A DNA stretch of 64,000 nt, taken from assembly GCA_017798125.1 (NCBI GenBank), contig CP059070.1:1860001-1924000 (forward strand), read 5' to 3'. Position 1 is the stretch's first letter; every line of letters begins with the position of its first letter. This DNA comes from Cryomorphaceae bacterium (GTDB lineage: Bacteria; Bacteroidota; Bacteroidia; Flavobacteriales; ECT2AJA-044). Of the stretch, positions 52,480-60,782 are shown in pieces. The notes below the pieces were generated by a model, which did not search any database, was not told the origin of the DNA, and saw only the letters and a list, made by a program, of their open reading frames with translations. A program made the position numbers and the translations under genes.

Positions 52480-52857
52480 TCAGGCTTCTGAGCTTTTGCC
52501 TTTGTAGAAGAAGATGTACAAAGCACACAGCAAATTTACGATGAGCATGGCTTCTTTCCCATAGGTATTCACCCATCGCAAGGTGAAAAAGTCAGAATCT
52601 TTAAGAGAAAAGTACACGATGATTCCAACGACGATACCCAAGGCGCCGCTTATGGTGTACTTGTACTTCATCTGGTCAATGTCGATCCGGTGAAATAATT
52701 CCGAAGAGGCGAAAGCCACAATGATGGTCGCAAACAGGCAAATGACAAAGGCGACCATGGTCGGATTGATTTCAGCCACGGGCAAAATGTAAAGCACGAT
52801 GAGGGAGAAAAGGAGTAGGAGCAGGGCAGAAAGTCGCGAGCGTTGTAGCATCCACAT
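52480..52857 (-). CDS. Small four-segment membrane protein
   Basis: 125 residues from 52857 (52851 also possible). About four hydrophobic helices (8-23, 32-48, 68-84, 102-118) with short loops. No recognised motif. Just upstream of mnmE: its stop is one base before the mnmE TTG, so they are likely co-transcribed. Confidence 0.65.
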   Translation of the reverse strand: MWMLQRSRLSALLLLLFSLIVLYILPVAEINPTMVAFVICLFATIIVAFASSELFHRIDIDQMKYKYTISGALGIVVGIIVYFSLKDSDFFTLRWVNTYGKEAMLIVNLLCALYIFFYKGKSSEA

Positions 52858-52943
52858 AGGGTATGGGTTTTTGGTTTCCTGAAAAATAACAAAACTCCGC
52901 AAGTTCGCACTCACGGAGTTCTGAATAATGAATATCAACGGTT

Positions 52944-53696
52944 TTAGAACTTACCGAAGCCGTCAAAGGAGTCGTTCATTTTGTCGTTCCATGAGGGATA
53001 GGGAAGGATGTACATCAAGCAAATGGTCAGGGTTTTTGCGTCGAAATCAAATCCACCCCACCGGCTGTAGTCTTGAACTTCCTCACCCGTGCTGATATCG
53101 TCGTAGGTTGTTCTGCGGCTCGTATAGCCCAAGAAGCCGTATTGAAGTTCCAGCATGATGTGATCGGTAGGGTACAAAACGATTCCGGGCACAACACCTA
53201 TACGAAAGTCGTTTAGTCCATCAATGGTCTCGTCTCCGGAATTGTCGGTGAATTTCTGATTTCCGAATCCGAAGCCAACTTCTCCTTGAAGGTATCCATT
53301 GACATTTGGAGCACAAGGATTGCTGTATGCACGACCGAATACCCCAACGTTAAAAAGATTGTCGCTGGAAGTGGTCTCTAAGTCCGTGTCGGGTAAAGAA
53401 GTGAAGCTGTTGTACTGGTATCCCACATTCAATCCATAAGCCAATCGATTGGTGGCAAATTTACCAACGTATGCATCAATACCAACTCCGAAACCGTTGT
53501 TGTTGGGATTGTCTGCTCCGACCATTCCAATCTGTCGGGTCCCTAGATTCAAACTTCCACCAGTGAAGTATTTACCTTCGAGGTCTTCTAGATTAATGGT
53601 TGAAACGGGTACGCCCTGCGCAGCGGACTGGGGTGCAGAAATACTCATAACGAGGAAGGCAGCCAAGGCGAGTTGAAGAACTTTTTTTAAACACAT
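52944..53696 (-). CDS. Outer-membrane beta-barrel-like protein
   Basis: 250 residues from the ATG at 53696. Signal peptide to about residue 27 (QSAAQG). Repeating glycine/aromatic strands (GFGVGIDAYVGKFATNRLAYGLNVGYQY) and a putative extracellular loop with one Cys pair (PCAPN and the later ICLMY). Resembles small OmpA-like barrels without the peptidoglycan-binding domain. Single gene, divergent from sucD. Confidence 0.65.
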   Translation of the reverse strand: MCLKKVLQLALAAFLVMSISAPQSAAQGVPVSTINLEDLEGKYFTGGSLNLGTRQIGMVGADNPNNNGFGVGIDAYVGKFATNRLAYGLNVGYQYNSFTSLPDTDLETTSSDNLFNVGVFGRAYSNPCAPNVNGYLQGEVGFGFGNQKFTDNSGDETIDGLNDFRIGVVPGIVLYPTDHIMLELQYGFLGYTSRRTTYDDISTGEEVQDYSRWGGFDFDAKTLTICLMYILPYPSWNDKMNDSFDGFGKF

Positions 53697-53808
53697 GATA
53701 AGGAGGATATTTTGGTTAGGACCAATAAGATAAGGATTCCGAGCAACGAGCCATTTACCGTTCGAAAGAACCTTGGTCAAAAAACTTTGTAATACCTCTG
53801 CTATGGTC

Positions 53809-53816
53809 TATTTTTG
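53809..53816 (+). promoter_or_regulatory. Promoter -7 box upstream of sucD
   Basis: TATTTTTG, exact TAnnTTTG, 38 bases before the sucD ATG at 53855. Confidence 0.55.
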
Positions 53817-53854
53817 CCGTGGCTATTGAGCACACAATAAAAAACTACACAAAA

Positions 53855-54724
53855 ATGAGCGTACTCGTTAACAGCGATTCCAAAATCATCGTACAAGGAT
53901 TTACCGGGAGTGAAGGGACCTTTCACGCCGGACAAATGATCGAATTCGGAACCAATGTCGTCGGAGGAGTGACTCCGGGGAAAGGAGGGCAAAGCCACCT
54001 AGATCGTCCGGTATATAACACGGTTTCAGATGCTGTTGAGGCTACGGGAGCGGACGTGTCCATCATTTTTGTGCCGCCCGCATTTGCCGCTGACGCCATC
54101 ATGGAGGCTGCTGATGCAGGCATTAAGGTTATCGTGACCATTACCGAGGGTATTCCTGTTCAGGATATGTCAAAGGTAAAGCAGTACATCTCGGATAAAG
54201 ACTGTCGCTTGATTGGGCCAAACTGTCCTGGAGTGATTAGCGCAGGTCAGGCAAAGGTTGGGATCATGCCCGGATTTGTTTTCAAGACGGGGCGCATTGG
54301 AATTGTGTCTAAGTCTGGAACTTTGACCTACGAAGCTGCTGATCAGATTGTCAAAGCAGGTTTGGGTATTTCAACGGCTATCGGTATTGGAGGGGACCCA
54401 ATCATCGGAACCACCACAAAAGAGGCTGTTGAACTGCTGATGAACGATCCTGATACCGACGGAATCGTGATGATCGGTGAGATTGGTGGAAACCTGGAAG
54501 CTATGGCAGCTCAGTGGATTCAAGAAAATGGGAACAAGCCCGTAGTTGGATTCATTGCTGGAGAAACAGCTCCTGCGGGACGTACTATGGGGCATGCCGG
54601 GGCCATCGTCGGTGGAGCCGAAGACACGGCGCAAGCCAAAAAGGCCATTATGCGTGACTGCGGAATTCACGTGGTGGATTCTCCGGCTCACATCGGTCAA
54701 AAAATGGCCGAAGTAATTGGCTAA
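53855..54724 (+). CDS. sucD: Succinyl-CoA synthetase alpha subunit
   Basis: 289 residues from the ATG at 53855; a GTG 36 bases upstream adds an untypical N-terminus. It makes succinate and ATP or GTP from succinyl-CoA in the TCA cycle with the beta subunit SucC, which is not in the window. CoA-binding domain with [10 protein letters not shown] and PNCPGVIS, then the phosphohistidine His247 in TMGHAGAIV. Length is normal. The separation from sucC is common in Bacteroidota. Confidence 0.95.
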   Translation: MSVLVNSDSKIIVQGFTGSEGTFHAGQMIEFGTNVVGGVTPGKGGQSHLDRPVYNTVSDAVEATGADVSIIFVPPAFAADAIMEAADAGIKVIVTITEGIPVQDMSKVKQYISDKDCRLIGPNCPGVISAGQAKVGIMPGFVFKTGRIGIVSKSGTLTYEAADQIVKAGLGISTAIGIGGDPIIGTTTKEAVELLMNDPDTDGIVMIGEIGGNLEAMAAQWIQENGNKPVVGFIAGETAPAGRTMGHAGAIVGGAEDTAQAKKAIMRDCGIHVVDSPAHIGQKMAEVIG

Positions 54725-54803
54725 GGCTCAGTCCATTCAACCTAACATATCTCATATTTTAACTGCTGATGATGTCTTAACTTCAGGGTAAATACCTGTT
54801 GTT

Positions 54804-55205
54804 ATGAAAACTCGAATCACAAACATCGTTGGCTGGATCCTATCGATCCTCCTTTTCGCTCTATTCGCTTTTTCTGGAGCTTCAAAGATTTTCCCCATTG
54901 AAGTCAGTGGAGAGTTGACTAATGTCTTTTGGGATGGACGCTTCGCGAGCTGGGAACTTCCCATCTGGCTCCAGTACTTTGTGGGCTCACTTGAAATCCT
55001 AGGAGCTGTTGCGCTCTTGATTAAAGGCTTGCGTCCATACGCCGGTATAGGCTTTACGGCATTAATGATTGGCGCTATCGGCGTTTATCTTATGAATTTG
55101 GAACCCGGAATGGTGGTTCGCCCGGTGATTCTCGCTGGTTCTGCTGCTATTTTGACCTGGATTCGCCGCTACGAACTATTCTACTTCACTCGCCCTCGGG
55201 CATAG
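54804..55205 (+). CDS. DoxX/MauE-family membrane protein
   Basis: 133 residues with about four membrane segments (10-28, 52-72, 79-97, 106-124). The motif FAFSGASKI in the first helix and the helix arrangement suggest the DoxX family. These are often linked to thiol/redox or respiratory functions, but none is certain here. The 3' end overlaps the convergent MFS gene by 20 bases. Confidence 0.7.
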   Translation: MKTRITNIVGWILSILLFALFAFSGASKIFPIEVSGELTNVFWDGRFASWELPIWLQYFVGSLEILGAVALLIKGLRPYAGIGFTALMIGAIGVYLMNLEPGMVVRPVILAGSAAILTWIRRYELFYFTRPRA

Positions 55206-56475
55206 AGGTAATCGGCTTGGTGTATCGTCCAAAGAAGAGGCTTGTTATGAAGCCGAGCAAGCCTACGGTTCCGAGTAAACCGAAAATCATTTCGTGACCC
55301 CTAGCTCCAGGATATGTGTCGAGCAAGTAGCCCATAATGGGGCTGAGGAATATATCGGGCGTATATCCGAGCAGTGAAACGAGGCCTACTGCGGTTCCGG
55401 TCAATCCGAACGGAATCGCTCCTCGGTTCATAATGGCAAAATAAACGCCGCGAAGACCGTAAATTCCAACGAGCGCGGTGGCCAAAAAGGTGTAGGCGAT
55501 CCAAGCTGCGTCGGAATACCAGCCCATGAAGATGAATCCTCCACTGAGGGCCATAAGAGCAAAACCCCAGCTAATGACGCGGTCCGGTAGCCATCGATCG
55601 GCCAATAAACCGGCTGAGACGGCGAATATGGGTCGGAGCCAGAGCGAAATGGTGGCGATTCCTGCCGATTCAATTTGATTCAACTCCAGTACTTGATTGG
55701 CAAATAAGGAGTAGTCATCCGTAATCTTGTAGCCGACATATGCGCAGAGAATAATCAGTGCTTGAAGCCAAACCGAGGGTATTTTACTGACGCGAATAAG
55801 GCTCTGAATGGAGAGTTTTGAAGCTCCGGGATCGGATCCAAGCGGTTTCGATTTGGGTAAGCCGTAGTACGTCAATAAGCCGGTGCTGAAAACGAGGACA
55901 GACGTGAGTATTAATATAATTTGAAAGCTTTCTCTCCTTTGAATGGGCTCAAAGGTGTCTTTCTCTCCCATAAACCACGTGAAGAACAACAAGGCGATTC
56001 CACTGACTATAGCCGCGACCAAGCCGCGTCCACCTTCCAAAAATCCAAAGGCCTTTCCTTGATTCTCTACACCTCCCCATTCACGGGTGGCGCGAATCAT
56101 GGCCGCCCAGAAGAGAAAGATGGTGGTAATCCCCCAGTAGCCGTAAAGGACGAGCAAACCGGTAAAGGACGGAATGCTCGCAGCGTAGAACCCTCCGAAG
56201 CTGGTTGTCCACAAGGCCAATGCAATCAATTTTCTCGACTCAAATTGATCGGCGATTATCCCGCCAAAGAGATATGAAGTTAGTGCTGCAAAACCGTACA
56301 CGGAAAAACAGGCGCCCAGTTCGAGATTGGTTAAGTCGTAGACTTCCAATAGAGTAGGTCGAAAAACTCGAGCCAGAACAAAAGGCAGAAAGAAAATAAT
56401 CTCTCCGGTAATGATCAGAATGATCAAAGGCCTCAATTTTGGATTGAGCCATGCGTTACGGTATTGTGCCGACAT
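55186..56475 (-). CDS. MFS permease
   Basis: 429 residues with about 12 membrane segments. Features include FGGIIADQFESRK between helices 2 and 3, as in MFS. The second half has LLADRWLPDRVISWG. An anion or organophosphate substrate is possible (OPA-like), but this is inference. The box TACCTTCG (56481-56488) is five bases before the ATG. Divergent from the small membrane protein gene at 56525. Confidence 0.75.
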   Translation of the reverse strand: MSAQYRNAWLNPKLRPLIILIITGEIIFFLPFVLARVFRPTLLEVYDLTNLELGACFSVYGFAALTSYLFGGIIADQFESRKLIALALWTTSFGGFYAASIPSFTGLLVLYGYWGITTIFLFWAAMIRATREWGGVENQGKAFGFLEGGRGLVAAIVSGIALLFFTWFMGEKDTFEPIQRRESFQIILILTSVLVFSTGLLTYYGLPKSKPLGSDPGASKLSIQSLIRVSKIPSVWLQALIILCAYVGYKITDDYSLFANQVLELNQIESAGIATISLWLRPIFAVSAGLLADRWLPDRVISWGFALMALSGGFIFMGWYSDAAWIAYTFLATALVGIYGLRGVYFAIMNRGAIPFGLTGTAVGLVSLLGYTPDIFLSPIMGYLLDTYPGARGHEMIFGLLGTVGLLGFITSLFFGRYTKPITSMPEGE

Positions 56476-56480
56476 GCGGT

Positions 56481-56488
56481 CGAAGGTA
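56481..56488 (-). promoter_or_regulatory. -7-like box five bases before the MFS gene start
   Basis: TACCTTCG on the minus strand, then ACCGC, ATG at 56475. Confidence 0.45.
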
Positions 56489-56512
56489 CATAAATTCCTC
56501 CGCGCACTTTAC

Positions 56513-56520
56513 TACCTTGA
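56513..56520 (+). promoter_or_regulatory. -7-like box four bases before the gene at 56525
   Basis: TACCTTGA, ACCC spacer, ATG at 56525. The divergent MFS box lies only 24 bases away. Confidence 0.45.
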
Positions 56521-56524
56521 ACCC

Positions 56525-57019
56525 ATGATCAGAAGACTCTTGTTTGTCCTCTTTATGCTGACTTCAACCTTGTGTTACAGTCAATCTGCATTGCTATTGG
56601 TCAAGAAGAAGCAGAGCGCCAAGACGGGACGATTTAAGGCTGGTGACGATATCAAAGTGTTTACTCATGGAGACCGGGAGATCGCGGGGGTCCTGGGTGT
56701 GATTACCCCAAAAGCGATCTACATCAGTGGTAGCCGTGTGGCCTTGGATTCCATTTACAAGATTAGAAAGTACAATAAGGCCGTTATCGCCAATGGATTT
56801 ACAGTCTCGGCTGCAGGTGTCGTTTTTGCCGGGATTCTGACCGTAAACCAATTGATCAATAATGAACCGCTTGGCTTAGAGCAGAATAGTTACATCGTAG
56901 CTTCGGGTTTTGTGGTAGCCGGTCTACTCATCGCTCGAATGGGTTATAAAACCTATAAACTAGATGAAAAGCACTACTTCGATGTCATTGACTTTACTAG
57001 GTTCGCGGAACCTCCATAG
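56525..57019 (+). CDS. Secreted/membrane protein of unknown function
   Basis: 164 residues from the ATG at 56525, where a signal peptide begins (to about 20, LCYSQ). The soluble part (about 20-80) is beta-like, FKAGDDIKVFTHGDREIAGVLG, with two later membrane segments at about 85-103 and 118-136. No known family recognised. Predicted leaderless. fabG follows 33 bases later with its own box. Confidence 0.6.
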   Translation: MIRRLLFVLFMLTSTLCYSQSALLLVKKKQSAKTGRFKAGDDIKVFTHGDREIAGVLGVITPKAIYISGSRVALDSIYKIRKYNKAVIANGFTVSAAGVVFAGILTVNQLINNEPLGLEQNSYIVASGFVVAGLLIARMGYKTYKLDEKHYFDVIDFTRFAEPP

Positions 57020-57024
57020 AATAC

Positions 57025-57032
57025 TATCTTTG
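57025..57032 (+). promoter_or_regulatory. Promoter -7 box of fabG
   Basis: TATCTTTG, exact TAnnTTTG, 20 bases before the ATG at 57053. Confidence 0.55.
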
Positions 57033-57052
57033 TGCCTTCAAAACCCACATCT

Positions 57053-57799
57053 ATGAAATTGCTCGAAGGAAAAACAGCATTGATCACGGGAGCTTCTCGT
57101 GGAATTGGAAATGGAATTGCTCACGCGTATGCCAAGCACGGTTGCAACGTAGCGTTCACCTATTTAAGCTCCGTTGAAGCAGGAGAGGCTCTTGCGGCAG
57201 AACTGTCTGAATACGGTGTTCAAGCGAAAGGATACCGTTCGGATGCATCTCAATTTGATCAAGCAGAAGAATTGATCAAAAACATGCTTGAAGACTTTGG
57301 AGCCATCGATATTCTCATCAACAATGCTGGAATTACCAAAGACGGTTTGTTGATGCGCATGAGCGAGGAAGACTTCGATCGTGTGATTGAAGTGAATTTG
57401 AAGTCTGTATTCAATTTGACGAAGGCAGTTCAACGCACGATGCTCAAGGCGAGAAGTGGGTCTATCATTAACATGAGCTCCGTTGTAGGGGTTAAAGGAA
57501 ATGCAGGTCAGGCCAACTACGCCGCCTCCAAGGCAGGAATCATTGGGTTTAGTAAATCTGTCGCCCTAGAACTAGGATCGCGCAGTATCCGTTGTAATGT
57601 AATTGCTCCGGGATTCATTGAAACAGAAATGACCGCGAAACTGGACGAGGCCACCGTTCAAGGATGGAGAGACGCCATTCCATTGAAGCGTGGCGGAACG
57701 CCAGAAGACATCGCGAATGCCTGTGTCTACCTGGGATCTGACCTGAGTACGTATGTGACCGGTCAGGTGCTCAACGTAGACGGTGGTATGTTGACGTAA
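57053..57799 (+). CDS. fabG: 3-oxoacyl-[acyl-carrier-protein] reductase
   Basis: 248 residues from the ATG at 57053. Short-chain dehydrogenase: cofactor loop TGASRGIG at about 11-18, NNAG at about 87-90, catalytic Ser in NMSSVVG, and YAASK. C-terminal VLNVDGGM is typical for FabG, which reduces beta-ketoacyl-ACP with NADPH in fatty acid elongation. Some paralogues have other substrates, so the symbol is probable rather than proven. Confidence 0.9.
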   Translation: MKLLEGKTALITGASRGIGNGIAHAYAKHGCNVAFTYLSSVEAGEALAAELSEYGVQAKGYRSDASQFDQAEELIKNMLEDFGAIDILINNAGITKDGLLMRMSEEDFDRVIEVNLKSVFNLTKAVQRTMLKARSGSIINMSSVVGVKGNAGQANYAASKAGIIGFSKSVALELGSRSIRCNVIAPGFIETEMTAKLDEATVQGWRDAIPLKRGGTPEDIANACVYLGSDLSTYVTGQVLNVDGGMLT

Positions 57800-57828
57800 T
57801 AATGACCCCAAAAACGGGTTGAAGCTAT

Positions 57829-59904
57829 ATGCAGTTAACGCTTGGCGCCCCAGCGGTTGCCGTCCTTGCTTGTATTGGATTAGGTGTGCTCTATGCCGCA
57901 CTCTTGTATTTCCGCGATCGCCGGTTCAAAGAAGTCGCAGCACCCGTGCGCTATTTGATGGCCGGATTACGCGGTCTCTTCGTTGCTGCCCTGGCCTTTT
58001 TTCTTTTAGAGCCCTTCTTGCGGTTTACGGAAGTGACCAAGGAAACGCCCCTTATTCTGATTGCTCAAGATGTTTCCAGAAGTATTGAGGAAGGGGACGC
58101 CAATTTCGACTATGCGGCTCATCTAGATCAGCTTTCAGGCTTATCTTCTTCCTTGGAAGAGGATTATGAAGTCCGGTTCTACAGTTTTGGAACCCAAGCT
58201 TCGGAGGGGCTTCAAGACAGTTTGAATGAGCCCCTTACGGACTACAGTGCATTACTCCGAGAGTGGACAGATCGGTACACGCATCGAAACGTAGGTGCCC
58301 TGATTATCGCCTCTGATGGTCGGTTCAACCGAGGATCAGATCCGAGATACCGAAACAGGAGCTTCGATGCACCTACCTTTACCATTGCCTTGGGAGATAC
58401 CGCGCAACGGCGCGATGCTTTCTTCGCCGAGGTACGTCACAACGATCTCGCGTTCTTGGGAAATCGATTCCCGATTCAAGCTGTGCTCCGGGCAAATGCC
58501 CTGAATAATCGTGAGCTAACCGTTCGGCTTTTAAGTGGTGATCGTGTTTTAGAAGAACGAACCATTACACCAGATCAAAACCGGTATACAGAAACACTGG
58601 ACTTTGAGCTTGCGGCAGACCGCATCGGGCTGCGGCGTTATACCTTGAGCATCGAAGCTGCCGAAGGGGAGCAAAATACGGGGAACAACCGCAGCGAGTT
58701 TTACATTGAGGTTATCGATTCCCGCCAACAGATTCTGCTTTTGGCCTCTGCGCCTCACCCTGATTTAGCTGCTCTACGGTCTGCCCTTGAACAGAACGAG
58801 CGCTATGAAGTACGCCAAGCGTTCATTGGTGCGGAACCCATTGATATGGACGAATTCAACCTGATGGTCCTGCACCGTCCGGACTTCAAGGGGAATGAGG
58901 CACTATGGAGTCGAATTCAGCAGAGCGAAATTCCCGTTTGGACGTTTACGGGTGCACAGGTAAACGGTAAGCCCTTGGCCTCATGGCAGCCGCTTATTTC
59001 CATTGCGCAACAGGGAGATGAGCAGGATGAAGTTCTTCCAGAAGTGGTGGATGGATTCGCTTCATTCCAACTCGCGAATGAGACCTATGATTGGTTCCGA
59101 AATGTACCACCTTTAAAGAGTCCCTTTGGTGAGTATCTGGTCAACCCGGGTACAGAAGTGCTCTTGCAACAGCGCGTGGGGTCGGTTGCAACAGATCGGC
59201 CAATGGTGGCGTACGGGGATCGAAGTGGCCGTCGGTGGGCCGCAGTCATGGGAGAGGGGATCTGGCGTTGGCGCTTGGCCGATTATCAGGTCAACCAAAG
59301 CCATGAGCATTTCGACGATTGGATTCTGCGGAGCGCTCAGTATCTAGCCTCATCGAGCAACCGAAGTCGTTTCCGCGTTTCGGGTGATCGCCTGTTTGAT
59401 GAAAACCAGAATGTGGCCCTACGGGCCGAAGTGTACAACGCCGCGTTCCAGCCCATCACTGATCCGGAGGTGCGCATCGAGCTTACCGATGAGGATGAAA
59501 AGAGCTATGCGTTCACGCTGTCGCGCAGAAATTCAGACTATGTTCTGAACGCCGGAGTGCTTCCGGTGGGGAATTATACTTGGGAGGCCCGCACAGATTG
59601 GAACGGAGCATCTTATGTCCAACGCGGTGCCTTTACCGTTCGCGCGTTGGAGTGGGAGCAACGAGACTTGCAGGCGGATCATGCGCTTCTACAGCAGTGG
59701 GCAGAAGAATCAGGCGGTGTCATGGTGTCGCCATCCGACATAATGGCACTTGAAGAGCTTATTCGGGCCGATGCCTCAGTAAAACCAGTGCTTTACGAGC
59801 AAAGCGTGCTCGAGGAACTTATCGAACAGAGGGCTCTTTTCTTCATTTTATTGGCTTTGATTGCCTTGGAGTGGTTTTTGCGTAAAAGGAATGGAGGGTA
59901 TTAA
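57829..59904 (+). CDS. BatA-like VWA-domain membrane protein
   Basis: 691 residues. Two membrane segments near the N-terminus (about 8-26 and 44-63) and one at about 667-684, with the rest presumably periplasmic. A VWA-like region at about 80-230 (ILIAQDVSRSIEEGD, GALIIASDGRFNRGSDP) follows; the MIDAS is degenerate (DVSRS). Beta domains make up the remainder. The layout resembles the large VWA/glutamine-amidotransferase-like proteins of Bacteroidota rather than classical BatA. A mini-hairpin variant lies at 59415-59431 and another copy just after the stop. Confidence 0.7.
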   Translation: MQLTLGAPAVAVLACIGLGVLYAALLYFRDRRFKEVAAPVRYLMAGLRGLFVAALAFFLLEPFLRFTEVTKETPLILIAQDVSRSIEEGDANFDYAAHLDQLSGLSSSLEEDYEVRFYSFGTQASEGLQDSLNEPLTDYSALLREWTDRYTHRNVGALIIASDGRFNRGSDPRYRNRSFDAPTFTIALGDTAQRRDAFFAEVRHNDLAFLGNRFPIQAVLRANALNNRELTVRLLSGDRVLEERTITPDQNRYTETLDFELAADRIGLRRYTLSIEAAEGEQNTGNNRSEFYIEVIDSRQQILLLASAPHPDLAALRSALEQNERYEVRQAFIGAEPIDMDEFNLMVLHRPDFKGNEALWSRIQQSEIPVWTFTGAQVNGKPLASWQPLISIAQQGDEQDEVLPEVVDGFASFQLANETYDWFRNVPPLKSPFGEYLVNPGTEVLLQQRVGSVATDRPMVAYGDRSGRRWAAVMGEGIWRWRLADYQVNQSHEHFDDWILRSAQYLASSSNRSRFRVSGDRLFDENQNVALRAEVYNAAFQPITDPEVRIELTDEDEKSYAFTLSRRNSDYVLNAGVLPVGNYTWEARTDWNGASYVQRGAFTVRALEWEQRDLQADHALLQQWAEESGGVMVSPSDIMALEELIRADASVKPVLYEQSVLEELIEQRALFFILLALIALEWFLRKRNGGY
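59415..59431 (+). repeat. Mini-hairpin variant ending GAAG
   Basis: GGCCC-TAC-GGGCC-GAAG. In the BatA-like gene, encoding part of ALRAE. Confidence 0.5.
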
Positions 59905-59921
59905 CATCGGCCCGTAGGGCC
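59905..59921 (-). repeat. Intergenic mini-hairpin copy (GGCCC stem, TAC loop, GATG)
   Basis: On the minus strand GGCCC-TAC-GGGCC-GATG. The only clear copy outside coding sequence, one base after the BatA-like gene stop (TAA at 59902-59904). Confidence 0.75.
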
Positions 59922-59966
59922 AAACCCTTATCTTTATTAACCGCACATTTAAATCACTGCAATCAT

Positions 59967-60782
59967 ATGGACCCAAGACTCAGAAGCTTAGTTATTGTTG
60001 TCGGGATTGGCGTGTTTGCCCTCGTCCTCTTGTGGTCGAGCATCACGGTGACCATCAATCCTGGAGAAAAAGGTGTCTTGTTCCGCCGTTTCGCCGGAGG
60101 ACTCGACAAGGAGAATGTATTTGAACAAGGATTTCACTTCATTGCGCCGTGGAATACCATTTACATCTACAACGTCAAGGTACAGGAAGACAAATCCATC
60201 ATGCAGGTACTGTCCAAAAACGGTCTGACCATTAAGGCCGAGATCAGTTACCGCTACAATCCGGACCCTACGAAAATTGGATACCTCCACGACGAGGTAG
60301 GTAAAAACTACCTGGAGACCATTATTATTCCAGAAATCCGTTCTGCGACCCGTGAGGTGATCGGGGAATACTTGCCCGAAGAACTCTACAGCACCAAGCG
60401 CGAGGCCATTCAGGTGGAAATCTTCAACCGCACCTATGCGGCCATGGAGAAGAAGAACCTGTACCTCGATGCTGTTTTGATTCGCGAGGTAGAGCTTCCG
60501 CCAAAACTCCAACAAGCCATCGAGCGTAAATTGGAACAGGAGCAGGCCGCACTCGAATACGAGTTTAAGCTGGAGCGCGCTAAGAAAGAAGCCGAGCGTT
60601 TGCGTATTGAAGCGCAGGGTAAGGCCGATGCGAACGTGATCTTGAACCGCTCTTTGACGGAGAACATCCTACGAGAAAAGGGAATCGAAGCTACGGTTCA
60701 GCTCGCCTCTTCACCGAACGCCAAAGTTGTGGTCGTGGGAAGTGGAGAAGATGGGCTTCCGCTAATCCTCGGGAATAATTAA
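59967..60782 (+). CDS. Prohibitin / SPFH-family membrane protein
   Basis: 271 residues. N-terminal membrane anchor at about 8-28, then an SPFH/Band 7 domain (about 30-195; NPGEKGVLFRRFAGG, FIAPWNTIYIY, IRSATREVIGEY) and a coiled-coil tail rich in KLEQEQAALEYEFKLE. Prohibitins form ring-like membrane scaffolds. A TATCTTTA box lies 30 bases upstream. Its 3' end overlaps the convergent DnaJ gene by four bases. Confidence 0.9.
   Translation: MDPRLRSLVIVVGIGVFALVLLWSSITVTINPGEKGVLFRRFAGGLDKENVFEQGFHFIAPWNTIYIYNVKVQEDKSIMQVLSKNGLTIKAEISYRYNPDPTKIGYLHDEVGKNYLETIIIPEIRSATREVIGEYLPEELYSTKREAIQVEIFNRTYAAMEKKNLYLDAVLIREVELPPKLQQAIERKLEQEQAALEYEFKLERAKKEAERLRIEAQGKADANVILNRSLTENILREKGIEATVQLASSPNAKVVVVGSGEDGLPLILGNN

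Noticed and set aside
52479-52526. ATG start of mnmE at 52526
   Set aside because: It overlaps the upstream gene by 47 bases and adds residues not found in the family; a TTG at 52478 gives the normal N-terminus.
58401-58415. GCGCAACGGCGCGATGC in the BatA-like gene as a mini-hairpin
   Set aside because: The CC/GG closing pair is broken (GCG-CAAC-GGC); only the downstream half matches, so it was left out of the feature list.
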